Positions 1 to 8,257 are shown, counted from the first letter of the stretch. The stretch: DNA of 14,588 bases from Deferribacter thermophilus (GCF_049472675.1 NZ_JAPNXM010000019.1:1-14588), one strand, 5' to 3'. Translations and numbers: made by a program. The notes: a model not told the origin generated them from the sequence alone.

Positions 1-74
1 AAAATTGAGTAGAAAATTGAGCAAAATTTAAGAAAAATGATGAAAATTGAAAAACATAGAAATTATGCAATAGC
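1..74. mobile_element. possible end of an insertion sequence (left edge)
   Basis: Read on the minus strand from 74 leftward, this stretch begins GGCTATTGCATAAT and runs into AT-rich sequence. The right edge of the window begins GGGTGTTGCACAGT at 14517 and runs rightward. Eight of the first ten bases agree. An 18-nt segment at 13-30 matches the reverse complement of 14571-14588 at 16 of 18 positions. This fits two diverged copies of one element in inverted orientation, with only their tips inside the window. No transposase is visible, AT-rich sequence matches easily by chance, and the two segments differ in spacing by about 10 nt, so this is tentative. I cannot assign an IS family. Confidence 0.25.
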
Positions 75-131
75 CTTCAGTTGTTTTACTACACCTACGC
101 CTTCACCATACCAGTACTCACATTCATTTAT
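63..131 (-). pseudogene. C-terminal remnant of a secreted or lipoprotein-type gene
   Basis: A minus-strand frame, open from 131 to a TAA at 63-65, reads NECEYWYGEGVGVVKQL followed by KAIA. The segment EYWYGEGVGVVK resembles a C-terminal pattern (Y-x-x-G-V-G-x-V-K) seen in some small secreted or lipoprotein families. The frame is closed upstream by TGA at 132-134, and I find no start codon or continuous upstream frame, so only a tail remains. If the IS end at 74 is real, the last residues lie inside the element and the gene was cut there. No function can be given. A plus-strand frame at 37-189 overlaps it but is less protein-like. Confidence 0.3.
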
Positions 132-241
132 TCAAGGTAAAATCATAACGTTAGATAATCTTCCATTCGGGGAACTACGTTTGTATTGACAGAGGAAAAC
201 CTGATTGTTTTACCAATGGAACTTTTTCCGCAATAAGATAT

Positions 242-269
242 AAAAAAAGGCGACCAGTTTTGGTCGCCT
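242..269 (-). terminator. intrinsic terminator of the outer-membrane protein gene
   Basis: A perfect 9-bp stem (AGGCGACCA at 248-256 with TGGTCGCCT at 261-269, loop of four) is followed on the minus strand by a run of seven T (242-248). It lies 34 bp past the stop codon of the barrel protein gene. This is a textbook rho-independent terminator for leftward transcription. Confidence 0.9.
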
Positions 270-302
270 AATGCAAAAGAAAAGAGGAAGTAGGTAATAC
301 CT

Positions 303-848
303 TTAAAACTTAAACCCGTATGTAATGCCAGCACCTACGCTGTAATCAAGGTCATCTTCGCTTAAGAATTTGATATATTCAGCTTTGATACCGATATTAT
401 GATTTTTACCGAATACATAAGTTGCATAAATGTCACCACCAATACCAAAAGGATCAAGATTATCGCTATGTTCAATATCAAAATGGTCAAATGTGCCGTT
501 TACATTAAGACCAGCAGTAAGTTTACCAAAATCTTTACTTACACCCACACCTGCTGCAAATGAAACATTTTCAATATTAGGGTCATCCCCTGCATAACCT
601 TCAATATCCATTTCGCCATAATAATAACCAAGAGATAGATTTAAATTTACATCCATTCCAGCAGCCTGAGTAAGACCTGCGTGATAGTTAAGCGAAAGCC
701 CGACAAGATCAGCATCTGTGTCGTTTGCAGTATCAAACTCCACATTCTTGTAACCTAACCCTAAAGAAAAATCGCCCTTCTCAATGGCCATTGCTGAACC
801 ACTGATGCACATAAACATAATTAATAAACCGCCTAAAAGTCTCTTCAT
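303..848 (-). CDS. small outer-membrane beta-barrel protein
   Basis: This 181-residue protein has a Sec signal peptide: MKRLL, a hydrophobic core at residues 4-16, and an A-M-A cleavage site after A21. The mature part of about 160 residues is rich in Gly, Tyr and Asp, with alternating polar and apolar residues (e.g. FSLGLGYKN, VGAGITYGFKF). It ends in Phe, as most outer-membrane beta-barrel proteins do for BAM recognition. The size suits an eight-stranded barrel of the OmpX/OmpW/OmpA-barrel kind; I cannot choose among these and see no porin-specific motif. The start is supported by GGAGGG just upstream of the ATG (846-848). The gene is monocistronic, with a strong promoter at 891-919 and its own terminator at 242-269. 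It has no evident link to the CRISPR locus. Confidence 0.8.
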   Translation of the reverse strand: MKRLLGGLLIMFMCISGSAMAIEKGDFSLGLGYKNVEFDTANDTDADLVGLSLNYHAGLTQAAGMDVNLNLSLGYYYGEMDIEGYAGDDPNIENVSFAAGVGVSKDFGKLTAGLNVNGTFDHFDIEHSDNLDPFGIGGDIYATYVFGKNHNIGIKAEYIKFLSEDDLDYSVGAGITYGFKF

Positions 849-890
849 AATCCCTCCTTCTTATTTTTTTATCAACCAATAATAAGATAG

Positions 891-919
891 ATTATAACGA
901 ATTATTTGAAAAAAGTCAA
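891..919 (-). promoter_or_regulatory. sigma70-type promoter of the outer-membrane protein gene
   Basis: On the minus strand, TTGACT (914-919) and TATAAT (891-896) are separated by exactly 17 bp. The -10 box is about 40 bp upstream of the ATG, leaving a short leader with the GGAGGG ribosome site. This is close to consensus, so strong expression is expected. Confidence 0.85.
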
Positions 920-934
920 GACTTTTTAAATAAT
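901..934. repeat. inverted repeat overlapping the -35 box
   Basis: ATTATTT (901-907) pairs with AAATAAT (928-934), and AAAAAGTC (910-917) pairs with GACTTTTT (920-927). Only a two-base bulge (908-909) and a two-base loop interrupt the pairing. The dyad covers the -35 box of the barrel gene promoter and could be an operator. It could also be a remnant terminator for plus-strand transcription, since the right arm contains a T run. Confidence 0.5.
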
Positions 935-965
935 AATGTATAAATAAAATAATTTTATTGCAAAT

Positions 966-1091
966 ATGCGGCAAACATTGTATATTATTTATGCAATTTA
1001 TGATGTAACAGCATCTGAGGAAGAATATGTAAAAGAAGTAAATAAGGTTTTTGAAACGAATTTTAAGTATAAAGATTTTCTTGGAGGGTAG
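966..1091 (+). pseudogene. short ORF or gene remnant of unknown function
   Basis: This 41-codon plus-strand frame runs from ATG at 966 to TAG at 1089. It contains ASEEEYVKEVNKVFETNF and ends YKDFLGG, a composition typical of real soluble protein. There is no Shine-Dalgarno before the ATG and the upstream sequence is extremely AT-rich. It is more likely the surviving C-terminus of a truncated gene than an intact small gene. It converges on the lipoprotein gene, and the hairpin at 1091-1112 begins at its last base. I do not recognise the family. Confidence 0.3.
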
Positions 1092-1112
1092 TAGCGACTG
1101 ATTAGTCGCTAC
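1091..1112. terminator. hairpin between converging genes
   Basis: GTAGCGACT (1091-1099) pairs perfectly with AGTCGCTAC (1104-1112) around a four-base loop. The minus-strand stop codon of the lipoprotein gene lies in the loop and stem. Neither side has a T run, so it would be a weak intrinsic terminator at best. It may instead stabilise the 3' end of the lipoprotein message. Confidence 0.4.
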
Positions 1113-1314
1113 GTTGCTTTACTACAAACTTTGCAGGGTCGAAGTCTTTTAAAGTCTTTTTAGTTTCATTGTCCATTTGTACTTCTTTCGGTTTATAAAT
1201 TTCTTTACGTACTTTCCAATATAGTTTATTCCCGTGATCCAGACCTAAATTACCAGCTGCTACAGTACAACCGCTCATAACTCCTGCAAACAATAACACT
1301 AATATTATTCTCAT
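1102..1314 (-). CDS. small lipoprotein next to the tail of CRISPR array 1
   Basis: This 70-residue protein has a lipoprotein signal: MRIILVLLFAGVMSGC, with a V-M-S-G-C lipobox placing the lipidated Cys at residue 16. The mature part is short, basic and hydrophilic and ends KDFDPAKFVVKQRSD. The ATG at 1312-1314 is chosen because GGGAGGTG precedes it at normal spacing. A longer in-frame reading would translate CRISPR repeats, which is implausible. The ATG is only 22 bp from the last repeat of array 1, and I see no convincing promoter between them, so readthrough of the array transcript may supply the mRNA. Spacer 29 of array 1 (3505-3544) encodes FDPSKFIVK then stop, nearly matching FDPAKFVVK here, so relatives probably occur on mobile elements. 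The function is unknown. Confidence 0.65.
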   Translation of the reverse strand: MRIILVLLFAGVMSGCTVAAGNLGLDHGNKLYWKVRKEIYKPKEVQMDNETKKTLKDFDPAKFVVKQRSD

Positions 1315-1336
1315 AACACACCTCCCGCTCCTATAA

Positions 1337-4300
1337 GTCGCAATCCCTTCGAGCAGGGTAACAAATTCCAACATGTTTATCATTAAAGTAGTCATGCTCA
1401 GTCTCCCGATTGTCGCAATCCCTTCGAGCAGGGTAACAAATTCCAACGAAAAAAAACAAGGAGGTAGGTAAATGAAAATAGTTACGCAGTCGCAATCCCT
1501 TCGAGCAGGGTAACAAATTCCAACCGAAAAACGAGCGAATGAATGGTACAGAGCAAACGGATATCAGTCGCAATCCCTTCGAGCAGGGTAACAAATTCCA
1601 ACTCAAAGAGTTTTCTGACTTCTGGCAAGTGCCATATCGAACTTGTCGCAATCCCTTCGAGCAGGGTAACAAATTCCAACCAAAGAAGATGATCCAAGAA
1701 GAGGTTGGTTCTGGTATAAAGAGTCGCAATCCCTTCGAGCAGGGTAACAAATTCCAACCGAAGATATAGATAATAAAATTCTTGAGAACATAATTTTAGT
1801 CGCAATCCCTTCGAGCAGGGTAACAAATTCTAACAAAGCAGAAATAAAAGGCATTATCTTGTGTTTGAACCTGGTCGCAATCCCTTCGAGCAGGGTAACA
1901 AATTCTAACAGAGAAATAGTATGGGTGTTGGACTTACTCTGTTTGTAATGTGGTCGCAATCCCTTCGAGCAGGGTAACAAATTCTAACCGAATCAGCGAT
2001 GGAGAGGATAAAAGCCTTGCATCAGTCGCAATCCCTTCGAGCAGGGTAACAAATTCTAACTTATGATAAGGAGGTATAGTATGAACGGAAAAGAAATGAA
2101 GTCGCAATCCCTTCGAGCAGGGTAACAAATTCTAACTAAGTTCTTATGCTTCAAAATTTAGAAAATTGATAAGTCGCAATCCCTTCGAGCAGGGTAACAA
2201 ATTCTAACTGGATAAACCCGCCTCGTAAGGAATGTAACTCCCATTTGCCGTCGCAATCCCTTCGAGCAGGGTAACAAATTCTAACTCCTTTGGGACAGAT
2301 GGATATTCAAGAATGAAGAAGTTAGTCGCAATCCCTTCGAGCAGGGTAACAAATTCTAACCAAATATGCTTTAAAAGAAGAGGTGTGCCACCAAAAATCT
2401 ATGTCGCAATCCCTTCGAGCAGGGTAACAAATTCTAACCATTATGGGATTTAATGAATTTAACAAAAATTTTTATAATTCTGTCGCAATCCCTTCGAGCA
2501 GGGTAACAAATTCTAACAGAGACAGGACAAGAACTGGATATAAAAGATTTATTTAGTCGCAATCCCTTCGAGCAGGGTAACAAATTCTAACGAGGATGAT
2601 ATGTATGAACTCAAAAAGTATGGTGTTGATGTCGCAATCCCTTCGAGCAGGGTAACAAATTCCAACTCCCCCCTCTTCTTTTTTACTTTTTTTTGTTTTT
2701 AGACTTGAGTCGCAATCCCTTCGAGCAGGGTAACAAATTCCAACCGGGGGCTACCTCCTGTCCTTTTTCAGGCGGGCAAAAAAAGTCGCAATCCCTTCGA
2801 GCAGGGTAACAAATTCCAACTGACTGGTCGCTTTGGTATTCGATTGGTCTATTAATACCATTGTCGCAATCCCTTCGAGCAGGGTAACAAATTCCAACGA
2901 GTGTTTGTATTACTTGTTGGAGTAGCAGGGATAGTAGTCGCAATCCCTTCGAGCAGGGTAACAAATTCCAACAAGATCCAAATCAAACCTGAGCATATCG
3001 CTCAATTTTTTGTCGCAATCCCTTCGAGCAGGGTAACAAATTCCAACAAGAGATTGCAGAAAAATATTTAAAAAGAGAAAAAATAAAGTCGCAATCCCTT
3101 CGAGCAGGGTAACAAATTCCAACTGAAGGTAGGATAAAAAATACCTCTGAGAGCCGAATATTTGTCGCAATCCCTTCGAGCAGGGTAACAAATTCCAACA
3201 GTTATACCAATTTTTAGTAGCACAAAAAGCAATGTTAGTCGCAATCCCTTCGAGCAGGGTAACAAATTCCAACGAGAAGCATAATCACGCATAGAAATAA
3301 CTAAATGTAATCTAGTCGCAATCCCTTCGAGCAGGGTAACAAATTCCAACTCAAAAAATTACAGCCAAAACGCGATAATTTAAAATCTCTAGTCGCAATC
3401 CCTTCGAGCAGGGTAACAAATTCCAACTATCAAAAGACGACGACGCAATCAGAAACCTCAACACACAAGTCGCAATCCCTTCGAGCAGGGTAACAAATTC
3501 CAACCTTTGATCCGTCAAAGTTTATTGTTAAATAGGGCTAATAAGTCGCAATCCCTTCGAGCAGGGTAACAAATTCCAACGTTTTTACTTACTGAAAAAC
3601 AAGCAAAAGAAGTTTTAAAGTCGCAATCCCTTCGAGCAGGGTAACAAATTCCAACTTAGGAGGAAAGGAAATATGATAAAAAGTATCATATTTTTCGTCG
3701 CAATCCCTTCGAGCAGGGTAACAAATTCCAACCAAAAAAAGGTAATTTTATAGTTAAGTTTTATGATTATGATAAGTCGCAATCCCTTCGAGCAGGGTAA
3801 CAAATTCCAACAAGGGAAAGCGTGAGATATAGAATCTCACGCCCTATAAGAGTCGCAATCCCTTCGAGCAGGGTAACAAATTCCAACGAATAAGAACGAC
3901 AAGATATGACAAATATGGATTTAAAGAAGTCGCAATCCCTTCGAGCAGGGTAACAAATTCCAACTGTCCATAGTGGCAACGGCTTTTTTTTTGCATATAT
4001 ATTTTAGTCGCAATCCCTTCGAGCAGGGTAACAAATTCCAACATAGTATTATAATTAAAGATTTTAGCAATTGGCAACCATGTCGCAATCCCTTCGAGCA
4101 GGGTAACAAATTCCAACTCAAGATAGATAAAGAATACTATCTTGAAACTGGATTGGGTGGTCGCAATCCCTTCGAGCAGGGTAACAAATTCCAACTTGAT
4201 ATCGTGGTCGCCATGAAGGTTGGCGACAGTATTATGTCGCAATCCCTTCGAGCAGGGTAACAAATTCCAACTTGAATAAAGCCAACCTGACACTTCTTGA

Positions 4301-4875
4301 AAAATAGGAGCAAGTCGCAATCCCTTCGAGCAGGGTAACAAATTCCAACTTGCAACTATCACCCTTCAACTTAACGGTGAAAAAAAGTCGCAATCCCTTC
4401 GAGCAGGGTAACAAATTCCAACATACTACCACTAACATCCGAACTCCAACTCAATCCCGTAAAGTCGCAATCCCTTCGAGCAGGGTAACAAATTCCAACT
4501 ATAGGGGAGTTCGGACAATGTTAGTGGCATTCAGTCGCAATCCCTTCGAGCAGGGTAACAAATTCCAACAAGCTGGATTATTCCAGTTTTGTCGTGATTG
4601 TTCTGATTAGTCGCAATCCCTTCGAGCAGGGTAACAAATTCCAACGTGTTTACTGTAATAATTGTAAAGGAGAAGGTGGTTTTCTTGTCGCAATCCCTTC
4701 GAGCAGGGTAACAAATTCCAACACAAATTGGCGCCCCTACCAAGATAGGGATGGGGGTCATTAGTCGCAATCCCTTCGAGCAGGGTAACAAATTCCAACA
4801 TATTTTACCTGATGATCCACAATTTTTAGTTCCTCAAAAGTCGCAATCCCTTCGAGCAGGGTAACAAATTCCAAC
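1337..4875 (-). CRISPR. CRISPR array 1: 47 repeats, 46 spacers
   Basis: The 36-bp repeat on the plus strand begins GTCGCAATCCCTTCGAGC and ends AGGGTAACAAATTCCAAC; it recurs 47 times. Spacers are 34-43 nt, mostly 39-42. Transcription is inferred to be leftward. The leader-like sequence lies at the right end, and the minus-strand repeat ends in ATTGCGAC, matching the position and shape of the usual 8-nt crRNA handle (ATTGAAAC). A 4-bp stem (CCCT/AGGG, six-base loop) offers a minimal Cas6 substrate. The newest spacer should be 4800-4839 and the oldest 1373-1411. Repeats are identical apart from one position: repeats 7-17 have T instead of C at plus-strand position 33. Every apparent reading frame spanning the repeats is an artefact of the periodic sequence. 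Confidence 0.98.
1799..2591 (-). repeat. block of 11 variant repeats inside array 1
   Basis: Repeats 7 to 17 of array 1 all end TTCTAAC rather than TTCCAAC. The six repeats to the left and thirty to the right all have C. T at this position is also the state in array 2. The variant block is contiguous with sharp edges. Confidence 0.95.
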
Positions 4876-5221
4876 AGCCACCTTTTTTACTATCACATTA
4901 TCAATCAGTTAGCAACCCATTTTTAAAGTTCTCCGTTTTATTTTTAACTAATTACTATTCACTATACCCCTAATTTTCTAACTTATTGATAATTAAGCAT
5001 AAAAAATTTAAAGTTCAGCAAAATTAAACATAACTTAAATTATTGATAAATATAAAGATTTTATTTCGTCGTCATTTTAGAGGGAGAACTTTAAAAAATG
5101 GCGTAACCAATTGATATATCTAAAATTTAACTAAATTTCGGCTGATTTTCAAACTCCCAGCCAAAATAACTGCCCAAATTTTAATCACCCAATCACAACA
5201 AATATTCAATTGTCAAACAAC
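4876..5221 (-). promoter_or_regulatory. leader of CRISPR array 1
   Basis: These 346 bp immediately precede, in the transcribed direction, the first repeat of array 1. They are a near copy of 13953-14299, which sits in the same place relative to array 2 (about 13 substitutions and one 1-nt indel). The leader contains no gene. It is very AT-rich and holds an 18/19-bp inverted repeat (4917-4934 and 5083-5101). The motif TTTAAAGTTC occurs at 4922-4931 and 5007-5016, and inverted at 5086-5095. A TATAGT box on the minus strand is the best -10 candidate I see, without a convincing -35. The leader starts 7 bp after the csm5 stop with no terminator between, so operon transcripts may also enter array 1. 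Confidence 0.85.
4917..5101. repeat. long-range inverted repeat in leader 1
   Basis: The arm at 4917-4934, containing TTTTTAAAGTTCTCC, is the reverse complement of 5083-5101 apart from one extra A in the right arm. The arms are about 150 bp apart and both are kept in leader 2 (13994-14011 and 14160-14178). They could be protein-binding sites for transcription or spacer integration; the role is inferred only. Confidence 0.75.
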
Positions 5222-5228
5222 CAAATTA

Positions 5229-6488
5229 TTATTTACCCTTAAACTTTTTTTGTAATTTTAAAAGCATCTCCTCTGTTACTTCATTCTGAGTATCATTACT
5301 CTTTATCTCTTTAGATTTTTTTTCACTCTTTCCATTTTTTGATTTACTCATATCAAAAGATTTATCTAATACAAATGAACACCATCCCATAGTATCATTG
5401 CTATTTCCTACCAACTTTAAACTCTTGGCAGGGTTATCTTCATAACCTTTAGGTGCTACTAATTTAAAAAATCTACCAAAAAGTTCTTTATCCTCTTTTT
5501 CTATTAACATTGCTATAGTGTTTGCAAAAAAACCCTTAAATCTACCAATTCTAATCAAATAACCTTTATTTAAAATATTTATTGAATGATTGTAGTGTTC
5601 TTTCTCAAAATCTAGCAGTTCTTGATAAAAATCGTTTGTATATTGTAAAATAGATTTACTTGACTCAAAAATCTCACTTAAAGTATCAAGCAATCTTCTA
5701 TCTTTTAATTCTTTAGATATTGTATCAAAAGAAAAATCTAAACTTTTTTTATCAATAAAAATATCCCCTGGAAATGTAATTTTTGTATCTTTTTTTAAGC
5801 ATTCTGCATACACTGTTCTGGGTTGACCTATATTTTTTATTTTTATTTTTTTAATAGTTAACTCATTGTTGTTTATATATTCACTATCAGGAATATGCAA
5901 AAACTTGAAAATATCATATTTAGCGTCATTATAATAATAAAAATGAGTGGAATTCTCTATAAAAGAAAAGTTATTAAAGTTATTGCTGATTACTTTTCTA
6001 AGTTCTTTAGAAAATTCTCTATTATTTTTATGTATCTGTTTTAAATCTTGCATTATTTTTTGCATTTTTACCAAAAAACTTTTTATAGATAAAATTAATT
6101 GGTCTAATTTATGATTTTTTATTAGATGGTAAATTACTGCTGTTCTGATTGCTCCTTTTATAGTAGTTCCTGGGAGATAGCAGCGATTATTCATATTTAT
6201 AAATTCTAATATTTTGTTTGTATTTAATGTATCATCAACATGATAATGTTTTAACAATCTAAATTTTGTTAAATCAATTTTGAAGTGTTCAACAAGTTCT
6301 TCTAATGAAAAATTATCTTTGTCTTCGACAAAACTTTTAAAACTGTCGGCATTATAATTGTCAAGTATATATCTCACTATTTCATCAATATCATAAAATT
6401 TTATAACTTTATCATCTACTACAAATTCACTTCTTTGGATTTCCTGACCATTACCAATATGAACAGGTGTCAGTGTAAAAAGCTCCAT
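5229..6488 (-). CDS. csm5: type III-A effector subunit Csm5 (RAMP)
   Basis: This 419-residue protein is the Csm5 subunit, which caps the backbone of the Csm complex near the 3' end of the crRNA and helps crRNA maturation. The N-terminal TPVHIGNGQ (residues 7-15) is the typical Csm5 opening. YLPGTTIKGAIRTA (residues 104-117) is the RAMP loop seen in this family. The last 40 or so residues are a Lys/Glu/Ser-rich, probably disordered tail (KSEKKSKEIK, QKKFKGK). The ATG is 1 bp past the csm4 stop, and its AGGAG ribosome site lies inside csm4, indicating translational coupling. It is the last gene of the operon, and the leader of array 1 starts 7 bp after its stop. Subunit identity also rests on gene order. 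Confidence 0.92.
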   Translation of the reverse strand: MELFTLTPVHIGNGQEIQRSEFVVDDKVIKFYDIDEIVRYILDNYNADSFKSFVEDKDNFSLEELVEHFKIDLTKFRLLKHYHVDDTLNTNKILEFINMNNRCYLPGTTIKGAIRTAVIYHLIKNHKLDQLILSIKSFLVKMQKIMQDLKQIHKNNREFSKELRKVISNNFNNFSFIENSTHFYYYNDAKYDIFKFLHIPDSEYINNNELTIKKIKIKNIGQPRTVYAECLKKDTKITFPGDIFIDKKSLDFSFDTISKELKDRRLLDTLSEIFESSKSILQYTNDFYQELLDFEKEHYNHSINILNKGYLIRIGRFKGFFANTIAMLIEKEDKELFGRFFKLVAPKGYEDNPAKSLKLVGNSNDTMGWCSFVLDKSFDMSKSKNGKSEKKSKEIKSNDTQNEVTEEMLLKLQKKFKGK

Positions 6489-6489
6489 A

Positions 6490-7446
6490 TCAAACTCCTA
6501 AACTCATTCTAAATTCATAACCATATTGAATAATTTCTTTTTCATTATGAACAATCGGGCAGCATCCCAAAAACTTTTCGTTATTGTCTTTTAAAGACAA
6601 TACACTCCCCTCTTTTAAATATATAACCTTTTTTTTCCAAATATTGTTAACAGGTAAATTAAAGTCTTGCTCCACACATCCCCTATAAAATTCCAGCTCA
6701 TAGTAAGATTTATCGATATCAATATCTGTTTTTGGTATGACAGGAGACAAAGTGATAAAATATTTTGAGTCATTTTTTATATAATCAATTAAAAAATCTA
6801 ATTTTTTATTATCTACAACTTCTTTAATCTCTATTACACTATATTTTCCTGCACCTGTGCTTTTATTTCCACCAAGCCCTATTCTTCCTCCAAGCTCAAT
6901 GCATTGTTTTAATAAGTCTAATTCAAAGTCTACCAACAATATTAGAAAAAAAGCATTATTTAACACAAAAGATGTTTCAAAAAACAGACCACCATCTTCT
7001 CTTACATTATTTGTAAATCGATCAATTGAGTTATGGGTTTTATCAAATTTGATAATATTTACAAAATAATCATTGCTATTTAGAAAATCTTTGTAAATAT
7101 CTGCTACCTTTTTTTCTGATGTCAACAAAGTTTTTAAAATCTCTTGATGAATAAACTGAGATTTTTTAATTTTCTTTATCATTTTACTGTCAAGACCTTC
7201 TGTCTTTTCAAAAGGTAGAATTACTTTTGGAAAATAGTAATTATTATTTTTTATGGGAAAAATTGAAGATATTAAGAATGGTGGTTCTCCATTTTTGAAC
7301 TTTTCAAGTACATCTACTACATAATTTTGCCCTTTAATTCTATATAATGAATAAATTATTGAACCAAAAAGAGTATTACTATTTGGCTTTACTGTTAATG
7401 GTGAAATAAATGATATTTCAGAAAAACACAAAGCAAAATTACCCAT
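6490..7446 (-). CDS. csm4: type III-A effector subunit Csm4 (RAMP)
   Basis: This 318-residue RAMP protein matches Csm4, the subunit that binds the 5' handle of the crRNA and anchors Csm1 at the foot of the complex. The N-terminus has the family pattern of an early beta strand followed by SNTLFGSIIYSLYRI (about residues 23-37). The glycine-rich motif GLGGNKSTGAGKYS (residues 190-203) is the characteristic RAMP G-loop. The ATG at 7444-7446 is 2 bp past the csm3 stop, and the ribosome site overlaps the end of csm3. Length is normal for Csm4. No catalytic residues are expected. The placement between csm3 and csm5 is the usual III-A order. Confidence 0.92.
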   Translation of the reverse strand: MGNFALCFSEISFISPLTVKPNSNTLFGSIIYSLYRIKGQNYVVDVLEKFKNGEPPFLISSIFPIKNNNYYFPKVILPFEKTEGLDSKMIKKIKKSQFIHQEILKTLLTSEKKVADIYKDFLNSNDYFVNIIKFDKTHNSIDRFTNNVREDGGLFFETSFVLNNAFFLILLVDFELDLLKQCIELGGRIGLGGNKSTGAGKYSVIEIKEVVDNKKLDFLIDYIKNDSKYFITLSPVIPKTDIDIDKSYYELEFYRGCVEQDFNLPVNNIWKKKVIYLKEGSVLSLKDNNEKFLGCCPIVHNEKEIIQYGYEFRMSLGV

Positions 7447-7448
7447 TG

Positions 7449-8246
7449 TTAACTTCCCAGTTGTTTTAATAACTCATCTTTTAGTGCATCAACCGTACTA
7501 ACCTCTTTACCATCCAACTCAAAACTCACAAATTTTACTCTACCATTTCCTCTACTCCCACCACCACCAAGAAAACTTTGCTCAAGCATTTTTAGACCAT
7601 CTATAAAAATTTCTATTAACTCTTTATTATCAATATTAGTTGAAGTATCAATTTCAAAAATATCAAAAAGTATAACCCCTTCAAAAACTGAGCCTGCAGG
7701 AACTCTTTCTATATTTCTTGGATTAGCAGCGGATGTTAACCTATCTATTTTATTTTCAATTTTTATTTCTGTATAAATATTTTTTCCAAGCTCTTCTTCC
7801 CACTTGTTGATTGTATCTTTTGTTGGATAGGCATCAAAGAATTTTAACCTCGCTGGGCCTAAACCAAACTCTTTGGATTTTTCAGCAGGAAAGCCAAATA
7901 ATATCCCAATTTTCTTCACTTCATCAGAATCATATTTTTCTTTAGCTTTATATATTTCTTTCCTATCTTTCCCTTTATCTTCTTTTATCACTTCTTTTAT
8001 CACATCGAAAGTTTCATATTTCCAATCTAAAAGGCTTCTAATCTTCCCTTTAACAGAAGAACCAGGTATATATGGCATCCCCTCTTTATATTCAATTCCA
8101 TTATTTTCAAACGAATATGACAACTTAATAACTGGATTATCAAGGCCACCAATTTCAAATGTCTCTTTAGAGCCACCGATATGTAAACCAGTCAAACATT
8201 TTAATTTATATTTTATCTCAACCGTTTTTGATAACTTTACTGACAT
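7449..8246 (-). CDS. csm3: type III-A target-RNA nuclease subunit Csm3
   Basis: This 265-residue protein forms the multi-copy backbone of the Csm complex and cuts bound target RNA at 6-nt intervals. The family catalytic aspartate is D36 in IGGLDNPVIK, equivalent to D33 of the Streptococcus thermophilus protein (GAIDSPV), so slicing should be active. YIPGSSVKGKIR (residues 59-70) is the standard RAMP motif, and GGGGSRGNGRVKF starting at G227 is the C-terminal G-loop. The protein is some 40 residues longer than many Csm3, mostly through a charged middle insertion (EDKGKDRKEIYKAKEKYDSD). The start has a strong AGGAGGGAG site that overlaps the csm2 stop codon, 11 bp upstream, implying coupled translation and high stoichiometry. 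Confidence 0.95.
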   Translation of the reverse strand: MSVKLSKTVEIKYKLKCLTGLHIGGSKETFEIGGLDNPVIKLSYSFENNGIEYKEGMPYIPGSSVKGKIRSLLDWKYETFDVIKEVIKEDKGKDRKEIYKAKEKYDSDEVKKIGILFGFPAEKSKEFGLGPARLKFFDAYPTKDTINKWEEELGKNIYTEIKIENKIDRLTSAANPRNIERVPAGSVFEGVILFDIFEIDTSTNIDNKELIEIFIDGLKMLEQSFLGGGGSRGNGRVKFVSFELDGKEVSTVDALKDELLKQLGS

Positions 8247-8257
8247 CTGACTCCCTC

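Noticed and set aside
37..189. 50-codon plus-strand frame starting MMKIEKHRNYAIAF
   Set aside because: No ribosome site, and the region overlaps a more protein-like minus-strand remnant and a possible IS end. I could not support it as a gene.
143..334. 63-codon minus-strand frame
   Set aside because: It starts inside the outer-membrane protein gene in another frame and runs through that gene's terminator.
3820..3842. Hairpin in spacer 33 as a terminator within array 1
   Set aside because: The minus-strand tail TTTCCCTT is a poor U-tract; it is better treated as spacer content.
1331..4801. Many overlapping minus-strand frames of 60-170 codons containing LEFVTLLEGIAT, MLPCSKGLRL or VGICYPARRDCD
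   Set aside because: They are the three readings of the CRISPR repeat on one strand joined through spacers without stops. The repeat unit is non-coding.
7873..8250. 125-codon plus-strand frame opposite csm3
   Set aside because: A shadow of csm3; it lacks a ribosome site and has no family features. The same holds for 6857-7069 and 9719-9901.
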